This document shows, piece by piece, positions 10,261 through 21,002 of a stretch of DNA of 64,000 bases (the first letter of the stretch is position 1; each line of letters starts with the position of its first letter). Source of the DNA: Halichoerus grypus (lineage: Eukaryota; Chordata; Mammalia; Carnivora; Phocidae). A program made the position numbers and the translations under genes. The DNA lies in NCBI RefSeq assembly GCF_964656455.1, contig NC_135719.1:128197444-128261443 (forward strand), in the 5' to 3' direction. The notes beneath the pieces are model-generated. The model searched no databases. It saw only the letters and a program-made list of their open reading frames with translations, and was not told where the DNA came from.

Positions 10261-11145
10261 GCATTCTTCCCACTGCCTCAAAGTAGTAGATGTGATAAAG
10301 ACATTTAAAAACTTTCCCAAGGCAAACAAGGGATAAGCGAATAGTTCAGGGGATTACAACCACCCTTAAAGACAGAGCCAAACTGTTCTCCATAAAGAAC
10401 CATTATGCCCCTTTTCACACCCTCCTGTCCTGTCTCTGTTTTCTTTCTGGTTCATAAGTACTTGTAGGTGCAAACTCTATTTTCCTCTCTTTCTCTTGCT
10501 GTCCCCTGCTCTTTAGTGAGCACAATGAGTTTTATTAAGTTTTCCTCAAGGCTCTCTGTTAGATTTAGCTTATTCTCCTTGCTAAAACTTTTCTGAGACA
10601 CTTGCCTGAAGCAAAGCACGGCAGGTCTAGATGTTTTGTACATTTTTGTCTTCAGTCATCAAGGCAGGATCTCTGGTTCCATGGTAGAGGGAGGGGAGGA
10701 GGGGCCAGGCATACTTCTTCGCTCCATAGTTTTGAAGTTTCAAGGTCCCTGAGCCAGTATAGACAGAGCTACATGTTTGACAGTGCATTGTGCCTTTGTG
10801 GTTTCCATGGGCTTCAGACCATCATGGGTCCACCCTTCTAAATCCACTTGTTTAGCATCTGTTGTGTGCTGGGTTTCAGGGATTTGGAGATTGTGTTACT
10901 GGACAACCAGGAGTTAACTACCTGAAGGGAACCTTTAGCACAGATGAGGGAGGGCTCAGAGGGCATATCAGGTGGGGACTTCGGGTAGATGCTTTCTACT
11001 TTTGACTCTTCACCTTCTTCAGTGAATTTAAAATCAAACTCCTGTCTCTTCCACACTTCTCATTCCTTTCTACCATACTACCTCAATCTCTAGAGCAGCT
11101 TTGCCGTTCCTTTAATTGGCTCTTGAATCTCACTCTCATGCAAAC
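10260..11145. other. Mostly single-copy sequence; possible L2 remnant at 10835-10960
   Basis: No gene is recognised. TTTAGCATCTGTTGTGTGCTGGGTTTCAGGGATTTGGAGATTG near 10852 loosely follows the antisense L2 end. Confidence 0.35.
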
Positions 11146-11149
11146 TGGA

Positions 11150-11320
11150 AAACTTTATTGAGCCTCTAAGGGTTTTTAGGGGCTGGGGTACAGCATGAGT
11201 AAGATAGGCCTGATCCTTGCTTCAGAATGCTTACAATCCTTTGGGGGAAGAAAGCTGTTAAACATGTAATTGCAAATGCAGAGGATGTTAGGAAAAAGCA
11301 GGGAAGTAGAACAGGGGTTG
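11150..11320 (-). repeat. L2 3'-end fragment, antisense
   Basis: ATTGAGCCTCTAAGG, GGGGTACAGCATGAGTAAGATAGGCCTGATCCTTGC, then GAATGCTTACAATC and AAACATGTAATTGCAAATGC, follow the antisense L2 3' end. Confidence 0.6.
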
Positions 11321-11544
11321 CACTCCCTGGCTGTCTTGAGAGGAGTGATCATTTCTTCTAGATTCTAGCGCTGCGCGAACACGCATCTCTTGTGTCCTCC
11401 CCCTTGCTCCAGCGCTCTGTGGAAAGGCACTCTGGAGCCTTGTGCTCCAACAGCTGTATTGCGCTCTGTTGTGTAGCCCTATTAAATTTCTCTTTGTTCT
11501 CTGATGGTCTCTGTCATGTGTCCTGCCTTAATATACTCTCTTTT

Positions 11545-12118
11545 GTAGGACCACAGACAAATCTTCCCTAAACTCTGTGCTCCATATGTCACTCTGCCAA
11601 CAAAACACTTTTGATGCCCACCACCCCCCCTTGCAGGATATCCTTACTGGATAAAGTCTAAGATCCTTAGGCTGGCATTCAGTTTGCCACAGTTTGGTCT
11701 AACCTCAGCATCCATCCCTTTTAATGGATCCCTTTGCTGGAATCAGGCCCTGCTAACTCATGACCCTCCAATATCCCAGGTACCATTTTGTCTCCAGAGC
11801 TCTGCTTATGCTGTTCCCCTTATCTTGGATACCTTCTCCCCAATTCTAGCATGTGTTGAAGTTTAATTCAAGTGTTACTTCTTCTGGGACCCTTTGCCTG
11901 ACCAACTCGGCTCTTCACAATGTCATAGAGATTTCTACTACCACTCACTGGCCACTTACCCTGTATCATCCCCTTCTATGGTTTATATCTCTTTCTTCAT
12001 GTCTCCCCAACCAGTCTGTAAATTCTTAGGGGCTAGGCACCTCCTTTTCTACTCCTTGTGATGTGACCACCATAATGCCTCTCCAGATACATGCTTGACG
12101 ATCAAAGGATGGTAGATA
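11545..12118 (+). repeat. L2 3' region, sense
   Basis: It carries the L2 phrases for translated ORF2 end and UTR: AAGTCTAAGATCCTTAGGCTGGCATTCA, TATGCTGTTCCCCTTATCTTGGATACC, TTCAAGTGTTACTTCTTCTGGGACCC, GTCTGTAAATTCTTAGGGGCTAGGCACC. About 570 bases are recognisable. It is dead and carries many stops. Confidence 0.75.
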
Positions 12119-12287
12119 GGCTGTATCTGATTAACGAGCTTTGTGCAAAGTTCCTTAAAGTGCCAGGCATAAATATATAACCAAGAGATGGGGGACTCAT
12201 AGGAGAAGAACTTGAGGAGTTAAGTGTGAATTTAAAATGTTACATGTCTTCCCAAGTCCAACTTCTGGACATAATCAAGGTAGTATT

Positions 12288-12443
12288 GTTTTTGTGGAGG
12301 ATGAAGTAAGGTGGTATGGGGGCTATGGAAATTGAGAGCAGGGGTCGAAGAGAAGAGCCACACAGAAAAAGGTGAGTTGAAGGCAGTGAAGAGAAAGCCC
12401 AAATCAAAGAGCTCTGCTGTGGACGGAGGAGCCCCGGGGTTCT
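12288..12443. repeat. 156-bp tandem duplication, unit 1
   Basis: It starts GTTTTTGTGGAGGATGAAG and ends GAGCCCCGGGGTTCT, and is followed at once by a second copy. It is not a recognised transposon. The inner GTGAGTTGAAGG resembles a splice donor, but no acceptor-like tract precedes it. Confidence 0.95.
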
Positions 12444-12599
12444 GTTTTTGTGGAGGATGAAGTAAGGTGGTATGGGGGCTATGGAAATTGAGAGCAGGGG
12501 TTGAAGAGAAGAGCCGCACAGAAAAAGGTGAGTTGAAGGCAGTGAAGAGAAAGCCCAAATCAAAGAGCTCTACTGTGGACGGAGGAGCCCCGGGGTTCT
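12444..12599. repeat. 156-bp tandem duplication, unit 2
   Basis: It is identical to unit 1 except for three transitions (GTCGAAG/GTTGAAG, GCCACAC/GCCGCAC, CTCTGCT/CTCTACT), about 98 percent identity. Because 156 is a multiple of three, open frames simply continue through both copies on the - strand (107-108 codons), which should not be taken as a gene. Confidence 0.95.
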
Positions 12600-13030
12600 G
12601 CGTTTCTGGCTGTGAAGCTTGAGGAAGTCACAGTACACACAGAGGAAGTTAGGACCCTGCCTGGCCTGCCCCTGGTCTGTTGGGAGATCAGTTGAAAAGC
12701 ATTTATAAATTGTAAAGTACACTGTGAATGGAAAGGAGTGTTACTTTGGGAGTCCTCCCAAAGCCGCACTGTGGCAGGGACGGATCGGTGGACAGGTCTG
12801 TGGCGGCAGGAGGAAGAGGCCAGACTGGAAGGAGCCTGTGGTCAGACTCTGCAGGCCCTGCATAGTGCCGTGTCTGTGCAAATATTCTCACGTCAGGATA
12901 GTGTTATACCCCAGGCTCGGCGAAGGTGTGCGGGCCCTGACCTCGCCTGTGGCAGCTGCAAGTGGAAGGCCAGTCCTAGGATGCTGAAAGGTCCCCATCG
13001 CTGTGGTTACTGTACAAGGGCTCGTGGGGT
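12600..13030. other. Single-copy, moderately GC-rich sequence
   Basis: Overlapping frames on both strands (up to 126 codons) have no domain, and no repeat is recognised. The 126-codon frame runs into the MIR at 13035. Confidence 0.4.
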
Positions 13031-13034
13031 GTCA

Positions 13035-13115
13035 GTTTGGGTATTGGAACTAGCAGGAGACCTGGGTTGTGGTTCCAGCTCTGTACTTACCAACTATGAA
13101 CAGTTTCTAGAAACG
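13035..13115 (+). repeat. MIR fragment, sense
   Basis: GGAGACCTGGGTTGTGGTTCCAGCTCTGTACTTACCAACTATGAAC matches the MIR 5' half (ctgggttcgaatcccggctctgccacttactagctgtg). Confidence 0.65.
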
Positions 13116-13117
13116 TA

Positions 13118-13345
13118 GCATCGGCGTATCAAGTGCCAGAGATGGAGTACTTTATTGCCATGATCTTACTTCCATCTGCAGCACCAAGAACTAGCTACTA
13201 CTGTTATTCTCCTATTGCAGACAAGAAAACAGGTTCAGGGATGTTAACAAACTAGCTCATGGTAACTATGAGAAACAGGAGCTGGGTTGGAACTCAGGCC
13301 TCTCTGCCAATCCTGAGCTCTTAACCACTCTACTCTGTTGCCTTC
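13118..13345 (-). repeat. MIR, antisense
   Basis: Blocks in order are ATCAAGTGCCAGAGATGGAG, ATCTTACTTCCATC, TATTCTCCTATTGCAGACAAGAAAACAGGTTCAGGG, GGAGCTGGGTTGGAACTCAGGCC and GAGCTCTTAACCACTCTACTCTG. It is nearly full length. Confidence 0.75.
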
Positions 13346-13475
13346 AACCTCTCAGAAGCTCTGTCTTCTCATCTGTGCCCTGGGGATAATGATATCCTCC
13401 CTGCTCATCACATGGGATGTGAGGATCTGATGAGAGAATGGATATGGAAGGACTGTGTACATGGCAAAGTATATC
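13345..13475 (+). repeat. MIR 3' half, sense
   Basis: AACCTCTCAGAAGCTCTGTCTTCTCATCTGTGCCCTGGGGATAATGATATCC, then GTGAGGATCTGATGAGAGAATGG. It abuts the previous antisense MIR. Confidence 0.65.
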
Positions 13476-13479
13476 TGGT

Positions 13480-14595
13480 CCATGCAGATATTCACTGAGC
13501 ACCTACTACATGCCTGGCATTGGGGTGGGTGGTGGGATACAGGAGGTGGGGGGGTGGGATCGGACAGCCAAGGCACCTGCTCACATGGAGATACATCCTA
13601 GTCATAATCTGTTAATACAGCTGTCAGAAAATGGGAAGGGAAGAAAAAAAATACAGCAATCTAAGAACAGTTGTGTTTTCACAAGGGAAGAAGTCTTCAC
13701 TTTAAAGAAGCCATTTCCTTTAAATCCACCTTCATTCCCAAGTATAAATAACAAAACCAAATTAAGAGATTAGGCAATGTTGGAAATTTACAATGTCAAT
13801 GAAACAGAGAAAAGCAAAGAGAGGGCATTTATAAAAGAACAAATCATGTCAGGACATTTTGATCAGTATAAAAAAGCAAATCACAGTTCTAGAAGGTGAG
13901 AACTATGCAGTGGATGTAATATATCTAGATTTTAGTAAAATCACTTGAAGGAGAAATGGCCTGAAATCTTGCCTGAGAAATTAATTCAAATTGGCCAGGG
14001 TGGAAACCGTGCCACTCAGAGTGAGAACTGGCTGGGAGATGGGGGCGAAGGGTGTGATGGGGTCAGGTGAGAAGACCCAATTTAGCCATCATCACTTAAT
14101 GATCTGGGAAGAACGACTAAGCTCCTGGTAATGACATTCATACATGATGCTAAATTGGGAGGTGTCACTGTGATGGCTCGTGGATGGAAGCACAGAAGAA
14201 GAGGATGCCAGTCAAGGTCAGGAGGCCATGGCCATGCAGGCAGGAACAATGGGGGAGGGTATAGGCAAGGACAAATGGAATTTCCTTGAGATCAATCTGC
14301 AGACATTAAAAATATGTATGTGTCTAGTAACATCAGAACAAGAACGAGAGAGGGAGGTTCTGGACTGTGCAAGGATTTATCCTTCCATGATTTGATCTGA
14401 GTGTAGAAGAATGGCCAGGAGGTATGTTTTGGGCAGCAGGAAGACACCTGAGCCATGGTAGGTATTTTAACATCCATGGTCCTGTCAGATCGAGTCCCTT
14501 CCTTCCTCTTTAATGTGATAGTCTTAGAGGCAGAACTACTCTGACTTTCAGAGTGTCCTTGACCTAATTGAGAGCAGGGGCTCTTGTGACATATT
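13480..14595. other. Mostly single-copy sequence
   Basis: A short antisense MIR-type phrase (TTCACTGAGCACCTACTACATGCCTGGCATTGGGG) is at 13490-13528. The rest shows no repeat or gene that I can name. A 111-codon frame at 13438-13773 has no domain. Confidence 0.4.
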
Positions 14596-14599
14596 TTGC

Positions 14600-14762
14600 A
14601 CATTTGTATCCTGACTCTCTCATTTAATCTGTAAAATGGGAAAATAACAGTACTTACGTGAGGGGTTTTATATGGATTAGATAAATGAAATGGGTGGACA
14701 TTATGCCTGGTATATAGTAAGTGTTTGATAAATATTACTTATTATTATCATCATTATTTTTC
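14600..14762 (+). repeat. MIR 3' half, sense
   Basis: CTCATTTAATCTGTAAAATGGGAAAATAACAGTACTTACGTGAGGG through GCCTGGTATATAGTAAGTGTTTGATAAATATTA is a clear MIR 3' end, followed by a TTATTATC-rich tail. Confidence 0.75.
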
Positions 14763-14894
14763 AACAGCAGCAGGATTATTGCTCTGTGTGCATGGTTTAT
14801 ACCTGTAGTGGAATATACCAACTTAAAATATATAATGTCCTTTCTGGTTAAAGTAGGGGAAGACACATCCAGAGAACACAGTCTGAAAACTACT

Positions 14895-15040
14895 GACAGA
14901 GTGAAAAGAGCAGGTCAGGGGATCCAGATACTTTCCCAAGCTCTGCTCTGTTATAGATGACTTTGAAGGAGTCATTTTGCCTCTTTGCTCCTGTTTTCTC
15001 ATCTACAAACATCTAGGGCTAAACCTGAGGTCTTTCTAAG
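14895..15040 (+). repeat. MIR 5' part, sense
   Basis: GAGTGAAAAGAGCAGGTCAGGGGATCCAGATACTTTCCCAAGCTCTGCTCTGTTATAGATGACTTTGAAGGAGTCATTTTGCCTC follows the MIR 5' half, with decay. Confidence 0.5.
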
Positions 15041-15398
15041 TCAAAAAGTTTATGAATCTCTACAAAAATACCAAATGAGTTGGGCTTTGTATTATTCAAG
15101 TTGTCAGCTTTGGAGCATATCTACTAGCACATAGCACCCTACAGACCTAGTCTCTCCAGCAGTGCCACCCATGGGTGAGTTGACTGGCTCATACACTCTT
15201 AGCACAAAAAGTCCTGCATCCCAGGAACTCCCCTTAGTCCTGGATAAACCGGGATGGTTGGTCAGCCCACCTATGGGATCATTAATACTGTGGGAGTGCT
15301 GCATGGGAGTCCAAATACACATCTGCAACAACTGAGTAGTTCTGTTGAGCTCATGGGAACCATCCTTAGGAAGCCATCCAACATTTTTCAGGGGGAGG
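15040..15398. other. Single-copy sequence, no gene seen
   Basis: Short frames on opposite strands without domains. No repeat is recognised before the LTR edge at 15399. Confidence 0.35.
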
Positions 15399-15958
15399 TA
15401 TTTTGGTCAGCTTGGCTGCTATCATCAAATACCATAGACTAGGGGTGCCTGGGTGGCTTAGTCGTTAAGCATCTGCCTTCGGCTCAGGTCATGATCCCAG
15501 GGTCCTGGGATCGAGCCCCATATTGGGCTCCCTGCTCTGCGGGAAGCCTGCTTCTCCCTCTCTCACTCCCCCTGCTTGTGTTCCCTCTCTCGCTGTGTCT
15601 CTCTGTCAAATAAATATATAAAAATCTTTAAAAAAAATACCATAGAATAGATGGCTTAAACAATAGGAATATATTTCTCACAATCTGGATGCTAGGAAGT
15701 CCAAGATGAAGGTGCAGTTCAATTCAGTTCCTGGTGAGTACTTGCTTCCTCATTTGTACATGGCTGCCTTCTTGCTGTGTGCTCACATGGTAGAGAGATC
15801 ATATCTCTTGTCTCTTAGAAGGGTACTAATCCCACCATGAAGGTTCCACACTCATGATCTAATTACCTCTCAAACACCCCACCTCCAAATGCACTCACAC
15901 TGAGGGTTAAGGCTTTAATGTATGATTTTGGGGTTGTTGCAAACATTCAGTCCATAGT
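15399..15958 (-). mobile_element. MaLR-type (MST/MLT1-like) LTR, antisense, split by a Can-SINE
   Basis: The left edge reads TTTTGGTCAGCTTGGCTGCTATCATCAAATACCATAGACTAG. After the SINE it continues ATGGCTTAAACAATAGGAATATATTTCTCAC, AGGAAGTCCAAGATGAAGGTGC and TTGCTGTGTGCTCACATGG, ending AACATTCAGTCCATAGTAG. This is the reverse complement of an ERVL-MaLR LTR. No internal retroviral sequence accompanies it, so it is a solo relic. Confidence 0.8.
15443..15634 (+). repeat. Can-SINE, sense, inside a MaLR LTR
   Basis: A full head-to-tail SINE begins at GGGTGCCTGGGTGGCTTAGTC. It is flanked by a 16-base duplication (15427-15442 and 15635-15650, one mismatch) made of LTR sequence AAATACCATAGA(C/A)TAG. 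This directly shows insertion into the LTR. Confidence 0.95.
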
Positions 15959-15959
15959 A

Positions 15960-16495
15960 GGAGTGGGCTGATCAAAATTATGTTATCAGGGAACGTATTA
16001 CCGTGGAGATGCCAAAGGGTTTCTGTGGCCATTTCTCGTATCTACATTGACTCGGTCTCAATGTTTTTTTTCACTCAGGATTCTTCTTGGCTACTTCCTG
16101 ACATATATGCTGAGAGGAGAATAGTAAGTCTTAGAAAGGCTCCACTTCACAGACTCAATAAATGTGAGGCTCCTCTGTGGAAAGAGGGAACTGAAAAGAA
16201 GAGTTGGTCTTGTTTTCCAGAACTCTAGCTAGAATAACATATTCACTTTTGGATTCTTCAGGGACCAGAAAGGTGACAGATTGAAGGGTGCTGTGAGGGC
16301 GTCATCCAAATGATTGACAAGCTAGAGGAAGTAATTGATAAGAAGGAATAAAAGAACAAAAGACCATGCATCAGGCAGGTGCACATGTGTGCGCACAGGG
16401 CAAGAGACGGTAACTAGGACACCCAAGAGAGAGTGGGATGAGGCAAGGCACCCAAAGGTGAATGTGGATGGAGGGGAAACTGCTTTAAAGCTACA
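15960..16495. other. Single-copy sequence, no gene seen
   Basis: An 82-codon frame at 15980-16228 has no domain, and no repeat is recognised. Confidence 0.4.
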
Positions 16496-16497
16496 CA

Positions 16498-16625
16498 TTT
16501 AATTCAGCAAATAATTATTTAGCATCTACCTACTCTGTGTCATGATCTGTTCTAGGTGTGGGAGGCACACAAAGATGATTATCATCCTGTGTTTGTTCTA
16601 GTAGAGGAGATGGGCAGTATGTATA
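16498..16625 (-). repeat. L2 3' end, antisense
   Basis: TTAATTCAGCAAATAATTATTTAGCATCTACCTACTCTGTGTCATGATCTGTTCTAGGTGTGGGAGGCACAC is the antisense L2 terminus. Confidence 0.65.
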
Positions 16626-16629
16626 GACA

Positions 16630-16735
16630 TGAAGGACATGGATTTACTTACTAGCTATGTTGCCTTGGGCAAGTTACCAAATCTTATCTGTAGAATGGGC
16701 ATATGTTGGTGTGCTTGGAGAATGTTGAGGATGCC
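16630..16735 (+). repeat. MIR fragment, sense
   Basis: ACTTACTAGCTATGTTGCCTTGGGCAAGTTACCAAATCTTATCTGTAGAATGGGCATATG is the MIR core. Confidence 0.65.
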
Positions 16736-16800
16736 AGTAAGGTTGGAGCCAAATGGGTGAGAGGAGGGCGGTGGGGGATGATGCCAGAGAGGAAGCAGGG

Positions 16801-17060
16801 TGTATCAGTCAGAGTTCAACCAAAGAAGCAGAACAACTAGGAGATGGAGATTATATAATATATGGATTTGTTATAGGGATTTGGCCTGTCGCAGGTCCAG
16901 CATTGCTTCACACCAGTGAGGTGAGTTGGCAGATCAGCACCAAGTACATGGGCTGCAGGATGGCTTCTGCTTTTCTTCCACCCTGCAAGTCTCCCAGGAG
17001 TCTCCCTTGAAGCCCACGCTGAGTGGAAACATACGAGAAAGGGAATTCTAGGAAACCTAG
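16801..17060. repeat. Old LTR-like repeat beginning TGTATCAGTCAGAGTTCAACC
   Basis: The TGTATCAGTCAGAGTTCAACCAAAGAAGCAGAACAAC start, then GGATTTGTTATAGGGATTTGGCC, is a recurrent mammalian LTR-type repeat opening. The right end is not clear. Confidence 0.45.
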
Positions 17061-17480
17061 TTCAGCCTAGCCTAGCTCACACATTGCAAAGCCACTGCAT
17101 GGGATGGGTGGGTGAGGGCTCCTGGGAAATCTAGAAGAAAGTCCTCATGAGACTTTCTTGACTAGTCACATAATAGACAATGATTCTTCCACTGAAGCGC
17201 TTTCTCAGGGTGAGGTCCCTTTGGTTTTCCAGCACTTACCCAAGTGCCCAGATGGTAACTAATAAGAAAGGAGAGATTTGATTCATGTTCCCTGGGGTAG
17301 AAGGCTTTAGTTGCATCGATCATCATTAACTACAGCATCATATTCAGCTATTTGATGTAATAGAATTTGATTGACGTAATTATTCCACGTAATAGAAATA
17401 AAAAATTAAATGAGCTTGGCTCTGGGGAATTGAAAAAAAAAAAGCTAATGCAAGTGTGGGGACAGCTATCCAGCTATATT
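17060..17480. other. Single-copy sequence, AT-rich toward 17400
   Basis: No gene is recognised. On the - strand a short segment, 17239-17290, lies between an acceptor-like CTTCTACCCCAG and a GTAAGT, but it is too short to argue for an exon. Confidence 0.35.
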
Positions 17481-17484
17481 TGAT

Positions 17485-17770
17485 CATTCATTTGTTTAGT
17501 CATTCATTCCACAAATATTTATGCTCAGCCCAGTCACATTAATGGGCTAAGTATAGAGGTGATGCATACATTCTGAAGCATCGGTTAAACTTTCAGTGTC
17601 CTAAATACCAGGCATACAGAGATGGACCTTGATATCAAGAATTTTCAAGATACATAATTTTAATCCAGTGTAATTAGAAGTAAGCACTGGGATGGAGATA
17701 CCACCAGCAGGAAGTGTGTGATTCTCTCTGGGCAAAGCAGAAGGGCTTTGAGACCACATACTTGTTTACC
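17485..17770 (-). repeat. Decayed L2-type sequence, antisense
   Basis: CATTCATTCCACAAATATTTATGCTCAGCC, then TAAATACCAGGCATACAGAGATGGACC and GGGCAAAGCAGAAGGGCTTTGAG, loosely follow the antisense L2 3' region. Confidence 0.4.
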
Positions 17771-17774
17771 TGCA

Positions 17775-18760
17775 CATAAGATGGTGTCTGGTTGAGGAGC
17801 TGACATGTCCGTGAGGCAAGGTACTATCTTATAACTGCAAACTTAGGCTACAGAGGAAGTGCAGCTGGTAGTTGGGGTGGAGAGAGAATTCCACCACATG
17901 GCCCTGGTCACAGCATTGAAAACCAGGGATCGTTTTGTGCTCATCCCAGAACGGTTTCTACAAACTTGTCTTTTCACAGGAAATATCCTACTCAGAAATA
18001 GTATGTTTGGTGGGGACCTATTCTCCTGTAATCTTTGCCTTTGTCTATTGCATGTTAAAATAAGAGAACTTCTGATTCAGAGGAGTTATAAAAATAATAT
18101 AGTAATTACAAAGTTCACTTTCGTGACTCACTTTGCTCTAAATCATGGCACTCTGCAGGGAGCTCTTCTTGGAGTTAAAATTCCACTTGCTGTTTATATT
18201 TTGAAAGTATCAATGGATCCAAAATTTTGAGGTTGAATCATTTGGCAACATGGAGTCTGGCAGAGGGGGTGGGTGCCAGGATGATGAATTTTCAGTGTTT
18301 GTATATGTCTCTTTAAAAAAGTAGGCAATAAATTGGCCGATTTGTCATGATTACATCATGTGCACTGCTTGATCACAGAGTACCTTGTTTTGGATTTGTA
18401 TTTATTTTTTTCCCTCCCGCTCCTATCTAATTGCCCTCTCCAGAATGGAAGCTTCCACTGCCTTTTGGCTTCATTAACGGCTTTCATTTTCATTAAGAGC
18501 TTTGCGCTAATGGACTGTTATAAAATGCACAGTTGTTTCTTGCAGTCACCGCCAAATGACTTTTATCCTACTGACAGTTTTGTGCATTAGGCCAAAAAGA
18601 AGCAGGGGTGGGGGAGGGGAGAGAGCCAGTGGGAATGAATGAGAATTATCCAAACAGAAGATCTACCTACTTCCATCCTTGAGGTTCTTTAGGGAAGCTG
18701 GGATAGGCACCTAGAATTCTGTGAGTGTTTTCTCTCTACTCTGTTTTAAATGCCTCTTGG
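17775..18760. other. Single-copy sequence; 18340-18600 is a possible conserved non-coding element
   Basis: No repeat is recognised. The block 18340-18600 holds GATTACATCATG, ATTAACGG, TTTTCATTAAGAGC and GCGCTAATGG, a mix of TAAT-core and CRE-like motifs often seen in developmental enhancers. The 123-codon frame at 17859-18230 has no domain. Conservation cannot be judged from one sequence. Confidence 0.3.
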
Positions 18761-18927
18761 TTGGCAAAATGGAAGGAAGGAAGAGAATAGGGAGCTCATT
18801 TTTCTCATAATATTTTGGAATTCGAGGTTTTTGGGAATAAGACTTGCAGAGACCGCACAAGAAGGAACACTAATTGTGAGATTTCATCAGCCTTGCTCTG
18901 GATATGCATGTGTTGGTTATTATTGTT

Positions 18928-18954
18928 ATGAGCATCAAAACACTTGATGCTCAT
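18928..18954. other. Perfect 11-bp hairpin
   Basis: ATGAGCATCAA, loop AACAC, TTGATGCTCAT. It lies in single-copy sequence. Whether it is expressed or structural is unknown. Confidence 0.6.
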
Positions 18955-20150
18955 TGGGCTACACTTGATGTGCTGTCCACCATATGCAATGGAAAGCCCC
19001 ATATTGATGAATGGTTGCAGAATTTGATTTCTTTATAAAGTGCTGGTCTCTGTACTTTTAGTATCACAGCTATAGGATACTCCTGTGTGATAGTCCTAGT
19101 ATCACACCTTATGAGAATTTGACTCTAGATTCCCACTCCCATCCTCCTTTCTGTTCTCTCTTTCTGATCCTTCCTTCCCCAAAACACTGAGAAGATTCTC
19201 CCTCTTGTTTCACATAGAATGAACCCACCCAATTTCCAGTGGCCTTGGTAAACTCTTCTCCAACCCCTTCCCCAAACAAATTTCAATCTCTCAGACAATG
19301 TAAGGTGAACAAAATTTTCTCTATCATATTACATTAGTCTCAGGGATGGTCTAAGACTCAGATTTTTACTTTTCAAATCTCTGTCTTTTCCACAGAATAA
19401 TTTATCTGCTTTAAATAAGATATTCTGCATGAGTAAAACCATGATTAGGTAATGATATATCTGTGTTTTGTTTATTTGTCACATCTGTTGCACTTCATAG
19501 GAGGGAGCAAAGATCAGCTACATTTTAATGGACTGATACCTAGAATCAAGGCTTTAAGTCTTTATATTAACTAATTATTAAAGTCTTTACAATTAGATTT
19601 TTAAATATGTACTTAATATAGATGTTAGTATTCTAATTAATATCTTTGCAAATGGAATGATAACATGTACAAATTTGCTAGCAGTTCTTTCTTCCTCACT
19701 AAGTACATACCCATTTCCCCTTATTAAATAAAAGGTATTGGTAAATTTCCTAACATTCCTCAGTTTTATGTTCTCAAATATTTTAAACATTGGAGCCAGC
19801 ATCTGTTTGCTTTTATGTTTGAGCATGCAAATTCTAACAGGTCAGGGCTCTGGCTCTTATATTTTATGCAGGGTATTTGGCTTGTCATTTTCATTAAGAG
19901 TCAAAGAATAACCACAAGGATTTGTAAAGCCCAGTTTGAGAAAGGTCACCAAAATGTATAAGTTGACTTTGAGAATGGATACTGTAGACTTGAAATGAGG
20001 ATGATTAAATCTTAAACCTTCACTAAAGTTTGGAAACCTCTGGTTGGATTTGTGATTTAAACACCCTGGATGATCAGTCTCCTTTCCCCATCGTGCCCTT
20101 ACTTATTTCCCAGTTCAGTTACGGAGTACCATCTTTGAAAGTACTGTTCT
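18955..20150. other. AT-rich single-copy sequence, no gene seen
   Basis: No repeat or coding signature is recognised. A 21-A run at 20152-20172 closes the stretch, but no retrocopy body or flanking duplication could be found with it. Confidence 0.4.
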
Positions 20151-20151
20151 C

Positions 20152-20172
20152 AAAAAAAAAAAAAAAAAAAAA
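20152..20172 (+). repeat. Poly-A run (21 A)
   Basis: It is an uninterrupted homopolymer. It could mark the tail of a decayed retroposon, but no element body is recognised upstream. Confidence 0.8.
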
Positions 20173-20765
20173 GGAACAAAAGTTTGACCTTGTTAGTGTT
20201 TAAAACATGTATAATGGGATGGAAGAAAGAGACACAAGACAAAAAGACAAATTTGAAAATGTTCTCAGATCCCAAGATGCAGAGCATCGTAGGGGTAGAA
20301 AGAGCAAGTTATATGTGGTACCCCCAATCTCAGCTCCATGAAGGCAGAGTGTTTGCCATCTTTGAAGAAGCTTCGTTCCCAGAAAGGACCAAGTAAAGTT
20401 GAATGCGGTCCAGAAAATTGTGCTCAAAGGTAGCACTGAGTTCCAGGATTTGGGGGCAGAGGAGGAAGTGCTGTTCACTTCAAGGGAAATCGCTGTGGAT
20501 TGGAAGGCACCTGAAGGGTGATGATGGGCAAGCTGGAGGCTGGAGAATGTGCTGAAGATGAGCTCTTACTGTCTGATGTATCTGAACTCGAGTGCTTGAT
20601 TACACCACATGATGATAATGTTATCTTGAGATCCAGAATTTCACTCTGCTGCCCATCCATCACATTACTACAGGCTACCTTAAAACAAGGACCCCTGAAT
20701 TATTACCAGCCAGGCTGCATCAAAGGAAAACCATGAAACAGCTAAAGGTTAACTCTGCAGTTCGA
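20173..20765. other. Sequence not assigned to a repeat, no gene supported
   Basis: Overlapping frames (70-92 codons) lie on both strands and none has a domain. The sequence may be an old repeat that I cannot name. Confidence 0.3.
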
Positions 20766-20769
20766 TGTT

Positions 20770-21001
20770 GAGAAATGACCATGCACTTTGGAGTTAAGCT
20801 GACCTGAAGTCAGAATCCTAACTCCATCCTTACCAGCTGTGTGACTAGGTAAGTCATCAACCTCTCTGAGCCTTAGATTCCTCTTCTAGAAAGGAGCTGA
20901 GGATGAGGAACTCACCACTGTGTTTTAGAAGCAAACGAGTTAGTGTATGTAAAGCAGGTAGCAGAACACCTGGCACAAGGTAGGCCCTCCATAAATGTTT
21001 G
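20770..21001 (+). repeat. MIR, sense, nearly full length
   Basis: Blocks in order: GGAGTTAAGCTGACCTGAAGTCAGAATCC, CCTTACCAGCTGTGTGACTAGG, CAACCTCTCTGAGCCTTAGATTCC, GTGTATGTAAAGC, ACACCTGGCACAAGGTAGGCCCTCCATAAATG. This is a complete MIR order. Confidence 0.85.
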
Positions 21002-21002
21002 G

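Noticed and set aside
12232..12563. Two 107-108-codon - strand frames with internal repeats
   Set aside because: They are produced by the 156-bp tandem duplication, which preserves frame. Two different frames are open at once, as expected without selection.
17859..18230. 123-codon + strand frame
   Set aside because: No domain; begins mid-sequence without regulatory or splice context.
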